Made by a program: the position numbers and the translations under genes. The notes under the pieces are model-generated. The model ran no database searches. It saw only the letters and a program-made list of their open reading frames with translations, and was not told the origin of the DNA. From CAMDPA01 sp965223035 (GTDB lineage Bacteria; Pseudomonadota; Alphaproteobacteria; Rhizobiales; Hyphomicrobiaceae): DNA of 64,000 nucleotides. Location: contig OZ244980.1 in NCBI GenBank assembly GCA_965223035.1, positions 3,100,001-3,164,000 of the forward strand, given 5' to 3'. This document shows, in pieces, positions 24,979-33,728 of the stretch; within the stretch, counting starts at the first letter, position 1, and each line of letters starts with the position of its first letter.

Positions 24979-26232
24979 TTACGCCTTTTGGCTGGTGCGC
25001 GCCTCCATCAGCAGCCACGTCGCGCTCAAGACGAGGGCCATCGCGATCGCCGACAAGCAGGCGAGCCCCGCGTCGAAACCGCCGCTCAAATCATAAACCA
25101 CGCCAAGCAGAACCGGCCCGCCGGCGCCACCGAGTTCCGCGGCGGAAAAGAACAGGCCCGCCGCGACTCCCGCCCGTTCCTCGCCGACTCCGCGCGTTTC
25201 CACCAAGGTTAGGATCATGATCGTCGCCAGCGCCGAGCGAGCCGCGCCCTGCAATATCAGGCCACTGAACAGGACCATGCCGACCTCGGCCCGCAACAGC
25301 AGGCTGGCGAGCACGGCGCACACGCAGATACCCACCAACAGCAGGTATCGACGTTCCGGCGTCGCCAATCGCGGCAACGTCAATGCACCGAGGATTCCGA
25401 TGATCGTTGGAACAGTGGCCCAGTAGCCGGCCACGGTGGCCGACATGCCGCGCGACCGCAGCAGTTCGGGCAGCCAGTTGTTGAGCGAGTGATTGAACAT
25501 GAAGGCGCCGATCGACATCGCCAGCACGATCCGCACTGCGGGTATGGCCATCAGCTCCTTGAGCACCTGCCATTGTGGCAACCGCGCCTTCTTGGCCTCG
25601 GCCCTGTCGGACTGCTTCATCACCGGCGCCTGGGCAATCAGCACCCAAATCAATCCGGCTAGCAACGCCAATCCGGCCCACAGTCTCAAAATCGATCGCC
25701 AATCCCCCTCGAAATAGGGAAGCAGGATCGCGTTGGTTGTCGACAGACCGAGGATGGCGCCGACCGACGGGCCGGTTATGTAAATCCCCATCGCAAAGCC
25801 GCGCTCGGGTCCGGTGAACCATCGGCTGACCAGTTTCGGCGCGCCGGTCGATATCAGCGGACCGCCGATGCCGAACATCGCAACCGCCAGCCAAAGGGTC
25901 ACCACATCGGTGGCCATGCTCCTCATCAGTCCGGACGCGACCAGAAACAGCGTGCCGATCATCAAGCCGATGCGCGGCCCGATCCGGTCCAGCAGCATGC
26001 CGCAGGGTACCGCAGCCAACACGAACATCAGCTGCCAGGCGCCGAACACCAATCCAAAGTTGCCGTGAGAGGTGTCGAGATCGCGCATGATGGGCGCCGC
26101 CAGCGGCGCGAGGCTGACGACCAGTAGCCCGAACGTGACATAGATCAGCCAAAGCCCGCCCAACACCGCCCAACGGTAAGGCTGAGCCGTTGCATGCACG
26201 GCGTCCTCTGAGCTGTCCGTCAATCCGGCCAA
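24979..26232 (-). CDS. MFS transporter (CynX/NimT-like)
   Basis: A 417-aa protein with twelve predicted helices; the first is YRWAVLGGLWLIYVTFGLLVVSLAPLAAPI. The MFS loop 2-3 motif occurs as GMLLDRIGPRIGLMIG. A cytoplasmic loop (MKQSDRAEAKKARLPQWQ, about 195-212) separates the two halves. It resembles cyanate/nitroimidazole-type permeases, but the substrate cannot be told from sequence. It is transcribed away from a second MFS gene of a different subfamily, sharing a 435-bp spacer. Confidence 0.8.
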   Translation of the reverse strand: MAGLTDSSEDAVHATAQPYRWAVLGGLWLIYVTFGLLVVSLAPLAAPIMRDLDTSHGNFGLVFGAWQLMFVLAAVPCGMLLDRIGPRIGLMIGTLFLVASGLMRSMATDVVTLWLAVAMFGIGGPLISTGAPKLVSRWFTGPERGFAMGIYITGPSVGAILGLSTTNAILLPYFEGDWRSILRLWAGLALLAGLIWVLIAQAPVMKQSDRAEAKKARLPQWQVLKELMAIPAVRIVLAMSIGAFMFNHSLNNWLPELLRSRGMSATVAGYWATVPTIIGILGALTLPRLATPERRYLLLVGICVCAVLASLLLRAEVGMVLFSGLILQGAARSALATIMILTLVETRGVGEERAGVAAGLFFSAAELGGAGGPVLLGVVYDLSGGFDAGLACLSAIAMALVLSATWLLMEARTSQKA

Positions 26233-26667
26233 GTTTCACTCCCCATCCCTGCCCAGAGCTATCCGTCCAAAGACGCGATCGTGTCACGAGCTCCTGTCGA
26301 ACTCCTGTCCAACTCCTGTCGAACTCCGGCGTGGCCCAGCTCCGGCGTGCTCCAACGCGGCTCGCAACGACCGCCCAGTCGGGCCCGAGAGCAGCGCGCT
26401 CGCAATCGCCAGACCTTGGCATCAGCACCGGCGGTGGGTGGCGACCGGCTTGTGACCGTCCGACCGGACAGCGTAGCTGTGCCGGCGTCGACTTGCCACC
26501 CGGCCGCGCGATATTGGGATGTGAAGCGGGAACCCGCCGACCGTGTCAACGCACGCGCGATTGGTCGCCTTGATCTCGGTTGGCCTTGGCGGCAAGAGGG
26601 GTCGCTATCGATCAGATGATCAGCGCGCGCCGGCGCCGCGGCGCCCAACTGGCAATCGGGAGGTGGA
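26233..26667. other. Divergent promoter region with an 11-bp tandem repeat
   Basis: No gene is seen. At 26291-26327 the unit CTCCTGTCGAA is repeated three times with an 11-bp period (second copy CTCCTGTCCAA), followed by a partial fourth CTCC. Units one helical turn apart would face the same side of the DNA. The region must contain the promoters of both MFS genes. Confidence 0.6.
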
Positions 26668-27879
26668 ATGGCGTCAGTGCTCAGTTTTCCGCGCCGGGAG
26701 CGCCAAGCGCTCGGACTGATCGGAACGGCGCATCTGCTCAGCCATATCTACATGTTGGCGCTGGCGCCGTTGCTGCCGTTGATCACCGGGGATCTCGATA
26801 TCAGCTATGCCGAGTTCGGCGTTGCGTTGGCCGCCTACGCGATAGCCACCGGCGTGTTTCAAACCCCGATGGGGTTGTTGGTTGAGCGGATTGGCGGCCG
26901 CATCGTCCTGATCGCCGGCTTGTTCCTGAATTCCCTCAGTTTCCTGCTGGTCGGCCTGGTCGCCAGCGATGTTTGGCAGTTGACCGCCTTGTTGGCCGTA
27001 GCCGGCATCGGCAGTGCCGTCTTCCATCCGGCCGATTATTCGCTGATGTCGGCCGCGATCGGGGATAAGCGGCTAGGACGCGCCTTTTCCATCCACACCT
27101 TCGTTGGCCACCTGGGGTTTATCATCGGCCCCATCATGACCGCGTCCCTGGAGCCGGTAATCGGTTGGCGCGGGGCGGTGATCACCCTCGGGGCGCTGGG
27201 ATTGGCGGCCACCGGCATCTTGATCATGCTCTCACCCTGGATCGCCGAGGGCACCAAGGTGGCCAAGCAGCGACCGATGACCGACAGTCTGCGCGAGCTC
27301 ATGTTATCGCCTGCGGTGCTGTTGTTTTTTGTGTTCTACGTGTGCACCTCTGCCGCCAATGTCGGGATCACGCAGTTTGCCGTCGTAGCGTTCCAGGACA
27401 TGTACGAGTTGGACCGGGTCACGGCAGTGACCGCGCTCACCGCCTACCAGGTCGGCACGCTGCTGCTGGTTTTGCCTGGTGGGATTCTTGCCGACAGGAC
27501 TACACGTTACGATCTCATCATGATCCTGGGCTTCGGTGCAACGGCGGTCTTGACCTGCCTGGTCGGAACCGGTTGGTTCCCGTTCTGGCTGACCGTGGTG
27601 ATGCTCTGTCTCGCCGGAGCTTTGCGCGGCGGCGTAAACACGTCGCGGGACGTTGCGGTCCGTCGGCTCCCCGTCAATGTCCCGATCGGCACATTATTCG
27701 GGTTTATCAGTACCGGCTTTTTGGTGGGCCAGGCGCTGGGTGGTCCATTCTACGGCTGGCTGTTTGACAACTTTGAACCCCCGGTCATCTTTTACGTTTC
27801 AGCGGCCGTTTACCTGTTGGGCCTTGGGACGGTCCTGTTTAATCCTGGTGCCCGCCAGCAGGCTGCTTACTCGGACTGA
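26668..27879 (+). CDS. MFS transporter
   Basis: A 403-aa twelve-helix permease: RQALGLIGTAHLLSHIYMLALAPLLPLI as first helix and the loop motif GLLVERIGGRIVLIAG. The VFHPADYSLMSAAIGDKRLGRAFSIHTFVGHLGFIIGP segment is typical of fosmidomycin-resistance-like/FsR-type MFS members. Substrate unknown. GGGAGG precedes ATG 26668. A class II aldolase gene follows 70 bp downstream in the same direction, so a shared role in uptake and breakdown of a small organic acid or sugar derivative is possible. Confidence 0.8.
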   Translation: MASVLSFPRRERQALGLIGTAHLLSHIYMLALAPLLPLITGDLDISYAEFGVALAAYAIATGVFQTPMGLLVERIGGRIVLIAGLFLNSLSFLLVGLVASDVWQLTALLAVAGIGSAVFHPADYSLMSAAIGDKRLGRAFSIHTFVGHLGFIIGPIMTASLEPVIGWRGAVITLGALGLAATGILIMLSPWIAEGTKVAKQRPMTDSLRELMLSPAVLLFFVFYVCTSAANVGITQFAVVAFQDMYELDRVTAVTALTAYQVGTLLLVLPGGILADRTTRYDLIMILGFGATAVLTCLVGTGWFPFWLTVVMLCLAGALRGGVNTSRDVAVRRLPVNVPIGTLFGFISTGFLVGQALGGPFYGWLFDNFEPPVIFYVSAAVYLLGLGTVLFNPGARQQAAYSD

Positions 27880-27949
27880 AGACGCATTAGGATGAGCGCG
27901 CGCCAAATGCCGGCAACTGCGCGCCGGCAACGCCAACGAGGACAACGCC

Positions 27950-28714
27950 ATGAACGAGCACATCAAGCCAGCCACCGCTATCCCCGCGGGCATCTCGGCC
28001 GACGAGTGGCAGGCGCGCATCGACCTGGCCGCCGTCTACCGCCTATGCCACGACCACGGATGGGGTGACCTGATCTACAATCACTGTTCCATGCGGGTTC
28101 CAGGCGAGCCCACCAAAATGCTGATGAAGCGTCACGCCGATATGTGGAACGAGGTGACCGCGTCAAATCTGGTCAAAGTTGATATCCACGACGATCTCGA
28201 TGAGCGCGCCGGCGTCAACCGACCCGGCTTCACCTTGCATGGCGGACTGATGGCGGGCCGGCCGGACATCGCCTGCGCGATTCACATCCACGGTGATACC
28301 GGCATGGCGATCGCGGCGCTCAAGCATGGCCTGCGCATGCTGTCACAACCGGCCGTTCGCTTCTACCAGCGCATTGGCTACCACCCCTACGAGGGGATCA
28401 CCGAGGATTTCGATGAGCGCCAGCGCATCCTGCAAGCACTCGGCCAGAACCGGGCGCTGATTATGCATAACCATGGTCTTGTCACTGTCGGCAACAGCGC
28501 GCGGCAGGCGTTTGGCTTGATGAAATCACTGGTCAACGCGGCCGACATTCAGTTGCGCCTTGAGGCGACCGGCGCAGACCTGATTGAGATTCCGACGAGT
28601 ATCTGCGAAAAAACCGCGGCGCAATATGAAAAACATGATGCCGGCCGCGGTGGTGCAGAATGGCCGGCCTATCTGCGCCTGCTCGACAGCATCGATCCCT
28701 CGTTCAAGGTCTAA
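27950..28714 (+). CDS. Class II aldolase/adducin family protein
   Basis: A 254-aa cytoplasmic protein. Family features are AVYRLCHDHGWGDLIYNHCSMRVPG, the zinc-site histidines in CAIHIHGDTGMAIAALKHGL and the late His in ALIMHNHGLVTVGNS. These proteins cleave or epimerise sugar phosphates or decarboxylate hydroxyacids with a divalent metal. The phosphate-binding region differs from fuculose aldolase, so a specific substrate cannot be given. It follows an MFS transporter and is followed by repeats. Confidence 0.82.
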   Translation: MNEHIKPATAIPAGISADEWQARIDLAAVYRLCHDHGWGDLIYNHCSMRVPGEPTKMLMKRHADMWNEVTASNLVKVDIHDDLDERAGVNRPGFTLHGGLMAGRPDIACAIHIHGDTGMAIAALKHGLRMLSQPAVRFYQRIGYHPYEGITEDFDERQRILQALGQNRALIMHNHGLVTVGNSARQAFGLMKSLVNAADIQLRLEATGADLIEIPTSICEKTAAQYEKHDAGRGGAEWPAYLRLLDSIDPSFKV

Positions 28715-28717
28715 ACC

Positions 28718-28823
28718 GTGTCAGAGTGAGCTGGAACCAGCCCATTGCCCGGTCCGGCCACGCCAAGGGTCTGCTTGTGTGGCTGGCCAGGAGGGGGAGC
28801 GGGCCGGCACGGCTCATCCGCCA
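28718..28823 (+). repeat. Second-family hairpin repeat, copy 2
   Basis: Begins GTGTCAGAGTGAGCTGG and ends GGGCCGGCACGGCTCATCCGCC. Between them a weaker hairpin (CCGGCCACGCC with GTGGCTGGCC) replaces the strong stem of copy 1. Orientation is opposite to the copies at 22522 and 44513. Confidence 0.65.
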
Positions 28824-28836
28824 AAGGCACGATGAT

Positions 28837-28990
28837 CTAGCGCAACCTGCCTTTGATCGGAATCGGAACGATCCCGATCAAAGGCAGAAAGTTGCTCACC
28901 ACTTTAAGAGCGATCATCTTTGCGCCTTAAATCGGAACCGGCGCAATTGGAATCGGCGTTGCGGTTCCGATTTAAGGCGCGATGATCTAG
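28837..28990. mobile_element. CTAG-bounded composite element, full 154-bp form
   Basis: CTAG at both ends. It holds palindrome A (GCCTTTGATCGGAATCGG / CGATCCCGATCAAAGGC), a linker AGAAAGTTGCTCACCACTTTAAGAG and palindrome B (CTTAAATCGGAACCGG...GGTTCCGATTTAAGG). Length and order are identical to the copies at 32955-33108 and 52108-52261. It is non-coding, with MITE-like size. Confidence 0.9.
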
Positions 28991-29064
28991 GCGCGTCCAC
29001 CAAAGGCCAAGATGGCGACGGTGATGATGGTCTGAGCGACAAACAGAAGAGCGATGGTCAACAT
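28987..29064 (-). CDS. Possible 25-aa hydrophobic peptide
   Basis: On the minus strand, ATG 29064 follows an AGGGA ribosome site by about 8 bp and encodes MLTIALLFVAQTIITVAILAFGGRA before TAG. The stop codon is formed by the CTAG boundary of the neighbouring element. It could be a real membrane micropeptide or a truncated remnant. No family is recognised. Confidence 0.3.
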   Translation of the reverse strand: MLTIALLFVAQTIITVAILAFGGRA

Positions 29065-29256
29065 TGGTGCGATCCCTGAAAGCTTGTCGTGTTAGCGTTG
29101 AGTTGATCAAACCACGACGGCGGCAGGATCGCTGTTCCAGGCGGGACTCAAGCGCTGTCTTTCGGGGCTGGCATGCGATCGTCGCCAGGGCGCTCGCGTT
29201 CGGGATCGACAGCTTTGTGGACGTCAGGGCTTCTCGGCTTAGCTGTGCGTGGAACC

Positions 29257-29940
29257 TTATGGTACCGCCGGCGGCCGCTCCAGATGCCGTTTGATCGCGG
29301 CGAACACGGCGGTGAACATGGCAGGCGTCAACCGACCGGTGTTGGTGTTGTAGCGAGAACAATGATAACTGTCGAACAGCGCCAGGCTGCCATCGAGATC
29401 ATGTTGTGATCCGTGCGCGAACGGATATCGCGCCAGTTTCTGGCCCAGCGCCCGCAAGGTGCTCTCGTGAGCGACCCGACCCAATGCCAGCACCACGCGC
29501 AGCCGTGGCAAGGCTGCAATGCGGGCCACCAGATACGGGCGGCACGTGGCGATCTCCAACGGCGTCGGCTTATTCTCCGGCGGCACGCAGCGCACCGCAT
29601 TGGTGATCATGCAGGCGCGCAAGGTCAGACCATCCTCCGGATCCGCCCGATAGGCGCCTTCCGCGAAGCCAAACCCTACGAGGGTTTGGTAAAGCAGATC
29701 CCCAGCATAGTCGCCGGTGAATGGTCGACCGGTCCGATTGGCGCCCCGCAGTCCCGGCGCCAGCCCAACGATCAACAGCTGCGCATCGTCGGCGCCGAAT
29801 GACCGCACCGGGGCGTTGTACCAGTCCGGCGCCTCCTGTCGATAATGTGCGAGATAGGCCGCAAGGCGAGCGCATTTTCTGCAGGCGCGGTCCGGCTCCG
29901 GCGTGGCATCCGTCGAGACGTTCGCACCAGCAACCGACAT
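29257..29940 (-). CDS. Uracil-DNA glycosylase, family 5-like
   Basis: A 227-aa DNA repair enzyme that removes uracil from DNA. It starts with CRKCARLAAYLAHYR, where N-terminal cysteines can hold an Fe-S cluster with later ones (CVPP). The active-site motif VGLAPGLRGANRTGRPFTGDYAGDLLY is of the family 4/5 type, and the late loop is GSQHDLDGSLALFDSYHCSRYN. I placed the start at ATG 29940 (MSVAGANV); the frame extends to 30249 without homology. It stands upstream of the NYN-folK-rpoZ block, a neighbourhood common in alphaproteobacteria as I recall it. Confidence 0.85.
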   Translation of the reverse strand: MSVAGANVSTDATPEPDRACRKCARLAAYLAHYRQEAPDWYNAPVRSFGADDAQLLIVGLAPGLRGANRTGRPFTGDYAGDLLYQTLVGFGFAEGAYRADPEDGLTLRACMITNAVRCVPPENKPTPLEIATCRPYLVARIAALPRLRVVLALGRVAHESTLRALGQKLARYPFAHGSQHDLDGSLALFDSYHCSRYNTNTGRLTPAMFTAVFAAIKRHLERPPAVP

Positions 29941-30518
29941 GACGCCCCCTACCCCGCACGCCCTCAACGTCCTAACCCGCGCCATACCGACAACCGAAAG
30001 CGACGGCGGGTCGCTCGATGGCCCGATCAAGCGATGAACGCGATCAGCGCAAGCACCCGCCGCCGAACACTGCAACGTCGTGCGAGCGGCGTCCTGGCGC
30101 GACGGTTGGACCAGTCGATCGCCAGGTATGAACGTTTTTGGCGCCGTTGGGAAGCGACGGCGGGAAGCGACGGCGGGTCGGACTGGCGCGCGCGCGATGG
30201 AGCGAGGGAAACTAGCCGAATCACGCCGACAACGGACCCACGCCGACAACGGACCCTTGGATCGGGTGCTGTCAACGATCTAACGCCCAGCCGAACCAAC
30301 ATCACGTCCGCGCCGTTGCGTCATATCAGATCGAATGTTCGGGTGGTCGGGCTGAGCCGAAGCCAGCCGGCAAACCGTGCGCCTGGTGTTGACCTGTCGT
30401 GCAATTATACGTTCTGCAAGCCCCCAGACCTGGTCAAATAAACGGGTTCACAATCCTCGTTAAGCGGGCGCGATGGCCGTTCCGAATGTGGCTCGACAGC
30501 ACCAGCGCGCCCGCCAGC
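29941..30518. other. Intergenic region with short duplicated segments, no gene seen
   Basis: Between the UDG and NYN genes. Small direct repeats occur: GGGAAGCGACGGC twice around 30148-30177, with AGCGACGGCGGGTCG also near 30000, and ACGCCGACAACGGACCC twice near 30227-30257. No protein or RNA gene is apparent. Confidence 0.5.
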
Positions 30519-31193
30519 TCAGCGACCGCTGCGAGGTTGCGCCAGCTCTTGGCTCGTCTGTTCATCGTCGTCATCGAAGGGAACCGGGTCGTCCGGCGCC
30601 CGCGCGTAGTCGGGCCGCCTTGGCGTGAACCGATCGCTGCGATCCACACGCGGCGGACGGGTGGCCGGATCACGACAAATCAGCTGCTCCAGATCCGCCA
30701 GATCGATGAACTGGTCGGATTGTCGACGCAGCTCATCGGCAACCATGGGTGGTTGGGTTTGCAGCGTCGAAACGACGCTGACCCGCTTGCCCTTTTGCTG
30801 CAGAGCACCAACCAGGCATTTGAAGTCACCATCGCCGGAAAACAGGACAATGTGATCGACATTTTCGGCGAGGCGCATGGCATCGACCGTCAGCTCGATG
30901 TCCATATTGCCTTTAATCTTCCGCCGCCCCAGGGAATCAGTGAACTCCTTGGTTGGCTTGGTGACCATGGTGTAGCCGTTGTAGTCTAACCAATCGATCA
31001 GCGGTCGTATCGACGAATACTCCTGGTCCTCGATCAAGGCGGTATAGTATAAAGCCCTGATTAAGTGCCCTTTTTGCCTGAACAAGCCGAGCAACCGCTT
31101 GTAGTCGATGTCGAACGCCAACGCCTTTGCTGTCGAATAAAGGTTGGCACCATCAATGAAGAGTGCTACCTTCTCACCAGAGTAAAAATGCAT
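30519..31193 (-). CDS. NYN-domain (LabA/DUF88-type) putative ribonuclease, chromosomal copy
   Basis: A 224-aa protein with a PIN-like NYN fold. It has the N-terminal acidic motif ALFIDGANLYSTAKALAFDIDYKRLL, a central acidic residue in KGNMDIELTVDAMRLAENVDHIVLFSGDGDF and the ADELRRQSDQFIDLADL end. NYN proteins are metal-dependent nucleases acting on RNA. The C-terminal 45 residues are a charged tail rich in Arg, Asp and Pro. A copy about 85% identical over the folded domain lies on the integrated element at 53937-54524. It is divergent from folK. Confidence 0.85.
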   Translation of the reverse strand: MHFYSGEKVALFIDGANLYSTAKALAFDIDYKRLLGLFRQKGHLIRALYYTALIEDQEYSSIRPLIDWLDYNGYTMVTKPTKEFTDSLGRRKIKGNMDIELTVDAMRLAENVDHIVLFSGDGDFKCLVGALQQKGKRVSVVSTLQTQPPMVADELRRQSDQFIDLADLEQLICRDPATRPPRVDRSDRFTPRRPDYARAPDDPVPFDDDDEQTSQELAQPRSGR

Positions 31194-31346
31194 TTCGTTC
31201 CTCTGTGTCGAATTCCGGGAACGCCCCCTAAAACGTTCCCGGAATGCCCCTCAAGCCGCAATATTATCCGCGGCGGCGCCAAGGCGAACCCTCTTTGAAG
31301 TGTAAGACCACACGTGTCGAAGCAAGGCAAAGAAGTGGTCTGTACA

Positions 31347-32063
31347 ATGTCCAATAACGTCAAAGTGGTATCGCCATTTCAATATGACATTCCCATAACA
31401 ACCGCGCCAGCATTGATCACGAATAATTGTTATTCTTCACTGCAAAGGGTCGACGCCATCGTAAGTCTTGGCGCCAACATTGCCGGTACCGAAGGATCTC
31501 CGTTGTCATCATTTGTTGGCGCCATTGGGATGATGAAGAGGCTCGGCATCTACTGCGTTGACGCGTCATCTCTGTACATAACGCTACCCTATGATACCGT
31601 CGATCCGCAACCATCCTTCCTCAACGCCGTCATTGCTATCAATACGGCGTTCAGCTTGCACCAGCTGCTCTGTAGGCTGAAGGCAATCGAGCGCGCAGCC
31701 GGGCGCCGGCCGGACCGACGCAACGGGCCTAGACCGCTCGATCTCGACATCGTCGATGCCGCCGGCCGCGTGCTCGGCGGGCCGGCAGTGCGTCCACGCC
31801 CTAACGGCTGTGATGGCGCCGCGCGCGCACCTCAACCGCGTCCGACGCTGGTGTTGCCACATCCGGAGATGCACCGACGTCCGTTTGTTCTCATCCCCCT
31901 ATTGGAGATTGCCCCACATTGGTGGCACCCCGTTCTCAAAGCATCGATCCGCCAGCTGCTGAACCGTGCCCCAAAGCGACCGCATAGCGTCCGTCGCATC
32001 CATGGCAGAGACTGGGTATCGATGCAAAATGATGTGACAAATCAATATCTCAACCTAAGATAG
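31347..32063 (+). CDS. folK: 6-hydroxymethyl-7,8-dihydropterin pyrophosphokinase
   Basis: A folate-pathway enzyme that transfers pyrophosphate from ATP to hydroxymethyldihydropterin. Motifs are IVSLGANIAGTEGSPLSSF, SSLYITLPYDTVDPQPSFLNAVIAINT and the signature GRRPDRRNGPRPLDLDIV, then LVLPHPEMHRRPFVLIPLLEIAPHW. With the ATG at 31347 the protein is 238 aa, with about 35 N-terminal residues beyond the family core; a GTG at 31314 would add 11 more. It stands upstream of rpoZ as in other alphaproteobacteria. The ribosome site is weak. Confidence 0.88.
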   Translation: MSNNVKVVSPFQYDIPITTAPALITNNCYSSLQRVDAIVSLGANIAGTEGSPLSSFVGAIGMMKRLGIYCVDASSLYITLPYDTVDPQPSFLNAVIAINTAFSLHQLLCRLKAIERAAGRRPDRRNGPRPLDLDIVDAAGRVLGGPAVRPRPNGCDGAARAPQPRPTLVLPHPEMHRRPFVLIPLLEIAPHWWHPVLKASIRQLLNRAPKRPHSVRRIHGRDWVSMQNDVTNQYLNLR

Positions 32064-32500
32064 TATTACCAGTGCATGCTATTTTTGCTAGAAGATTGTG
32101 CCGTCACACGCCGGCGGTCGGGCCTGAATGTGGCGAATGCGTGCCGCACGATTCGCCACTCGACGGGCCGGTGCGCTGATCTCGACCGGCGGTGGCGGCA
32201 AACCGTCCGCTGCGGCCGCGATCTCGGGTGGGTGATCAGCCAGCGCTTCGCCGCCGTCGCTCGCAACGATAGGCGGCGGCCAACATGAACAACGCCGGGC
32301 TGGAAAGGTAACCGAGTAGACGCGCGGTGAGCTTCGCGCGATGTGATGGTCGTGGTGTCACGCGGCCTAGTCGACATCGAGGGGTGTCGAAGAGGAAGCA
32401 ATCGGGGTGTTAGAGCTTTGTCGGATAAATGCTATGGGATACCTTAACATTGGCGCTTTTCTCATGTTAAACCGCGCCACGCAGAATGAAAGGAACATCG
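32064..32500. other. Spacer before rpoZ, no gene seen
   Basis: About 440 bp with only short biased frames. The stretch 32400-32465 is more AT-rich and likely carries the rpoZ promoter (for example TTGTCG followed by TATGGG at 17-bp spacing), but this is a weak match. An AAAGGA ribosome site precedes 32501. Confidence 0.45.
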
Positions 32501-32932
32501 ATGGCTCGGGTCACCGTTGAGGATTGTGTCGACAAGGTCTCCAACCGCTTCGAACTGGTGCTGCTGGCCGCCCATCGCGCTCGCCAGATCTCGACTGGGG
32601 CGGCGATCGCCGTGGAGCCGGAGAACGACAAGAACCCCGTGATCGCGCTGCGGGAGATTGCCGAACAGCAAATTCCGGCCGATGATATGCGCGAAGGCTT
32701 GATCCACTCGATCCAGAAGAACGTCGAGGTCGATGAGCCGGAGGCAGCCGCCGCACCCATGCTGCCGGCTGAGCGGCGCGCCCCGTTGCTGGGCCAGGAC
32801 GATCGAGCATCGGACAACCAATTCGACGTGATGACCGAGGAGCAGCTGTTGCGCTCGCTTGAAAGCCTGACGCCGACCGAACCATCCGCGGCGATCGGCG
32901 GCAGCAGCGGCAGTGGCCGCGGTGGCCGCTGA
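32501..32932 (+). CDS. rpoZ: RNA polymerase omega subunit
   Basis: A 143-aa protein starting MARVTVEDCVDKVSNRFELVLLAAHRARQISTGA, the canonical omega N-terminus, with NPVIALREIAEQQI. Omega helps assemble the beta' subunit and forms a binding site for ppGpp. The C-terminal half (about 80-143) is an Ala/Pro/Gly-rich extension usual in alphaproteobacteria. ATG 32501 is preferred over 32486 because it matches the family start and has AAAGGA upstream. The rsh gene downstream makes or degrades the ppGpp. Confidence 0.93.
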   Translation: MARVTVEDCVDKVSNRFELVLLAAHRARQISTGAAIAVEPENDKNPVIALREIAEQQIPADDMREGLIHSIQKNVEVDEPEAAAAPMLPAERRAPLLGQDDRASDNQFDVMTEEQLLRSLESLTPTEPSAAIGGSSGSGRGGR

Positions 32933-32954
32933 GCGGACTGCGCTGGCCGGGCTG

Positions 32955-33108
32955 CTAGAGCAACCTGCCTTTAATCGGGATCGGAACGATCCCGATTAAA
33001 GGCAGAAAGTTGCTCACCACTTTAAGAGCGATCATCTTTGCGCCTTAAATCGGAAACGGCGCAATTGGAATCGGCGTTGCGGTTCCGATTTAAGGCGCGA
33101 TGATCTAG
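32955..33108. mobile_element. CTAG-bounded composite element, full 154-bp form
   Basis: The same length, order and linker as 28837-28990, with CTAG at both ends and TTTAATCGGGATCGG / CGATCCCGATTAAAGG in palindrome A. It lies 22 bp after the rpoZ stop, so it would be co-transcribed as a 3' hairpin pair. Confidence 0.9.
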
Positions 33109-33308
33109 CGCTGGCGGCAGCTCAGCACGATTGAGCCCGCCATGGTTGGCGGTGTTGGCCGTGGGAGACGGGCGTCAGGCGACGTGTGAAGGCAATTGAC
33201 CGGGGCCTACGGCGGCCCGTGAGCTACGCACATGGCCCAGCGCCACCGTCGCGAATCCGCATCGGCCATCTAACGCACTTGTGGTGGGCGTGCCCCCACC
33301 CATGTTAC

Positions 33309-33398
33309 GGTGCATGTCCGGTTACAGGTGCATGTCGGGTTACAGGTGTATGTCGGGTTACGGGTGCATGTCGGGTTACGGGTGCATGTCGGGTCAAG
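33309..33398 (+). repeat. Five tandem copies of an 18-bp unit
   Basis: The unit GGTGCATGTCGGGTTACA is repeated five times without gaps (starts at 33309, 33327, 33345, 33363, 33381), with one or two changes per copy. There is no spacer, so it is not a CRISPR. It stands about 330 bp before the rsh start codon in a gene-free stretch. Confidence 0.85.
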
Positions 33399-33728
33399 TC
33401 TGGCTGTCGAACCCTAAAGCGTTTCATGGCGTGCTGGGATCATCCCGCTCCCCTACCTGCGCTCCCACAGCAAGCATTGGGTGGCCAGCTGGGCGATCGG
33501 GCCGGCAAGGCTCAGCCGCCTAGGAAATAAACTCGGTTTTCAGCGTTTGCTGGTGCGCGCGATACCGACCGAAGCGTGAGGCCTGGTAACGGTGGTGCGT
33601 TGCATCGTCGACGTGCCGCGCCGGGGTTCGCGGTTGGCGCGCGATCCCGGTCATGGATGAGCAAAGATCTGTTAGGGTTGCTTGCACGTAGGTGGCCGCA
33701 CCGGTCGTTAAGGGGAGCAGAGGTTGCC
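33399..33728. other. Spacer before rsh, with a second-family repeat fragment
   Basis: No gene is supported. At 33480-33520 the segment GGGCCGGCAAGGCTCAGCCGCC matches the end of the second-family repeat at 28799-28823. The frame of rsh is open from 33576, but homology begins at 33729. GGGGAGCAGAGG before 33729 is a good ribosome site. Confidence 0.5.

Noticed and set aside
33309..33398. CRISPR-like look of the repeat array
   Set aside because: Units are 18 bp and directly adjacent without spacers; no cas genes nearby.
33186..33530. Frame with ACRVTG repeats over the 18-bp array
   Set aside because: The periodic peptide follows only from the 18-bp DNA repeat; no start signal and no domain.
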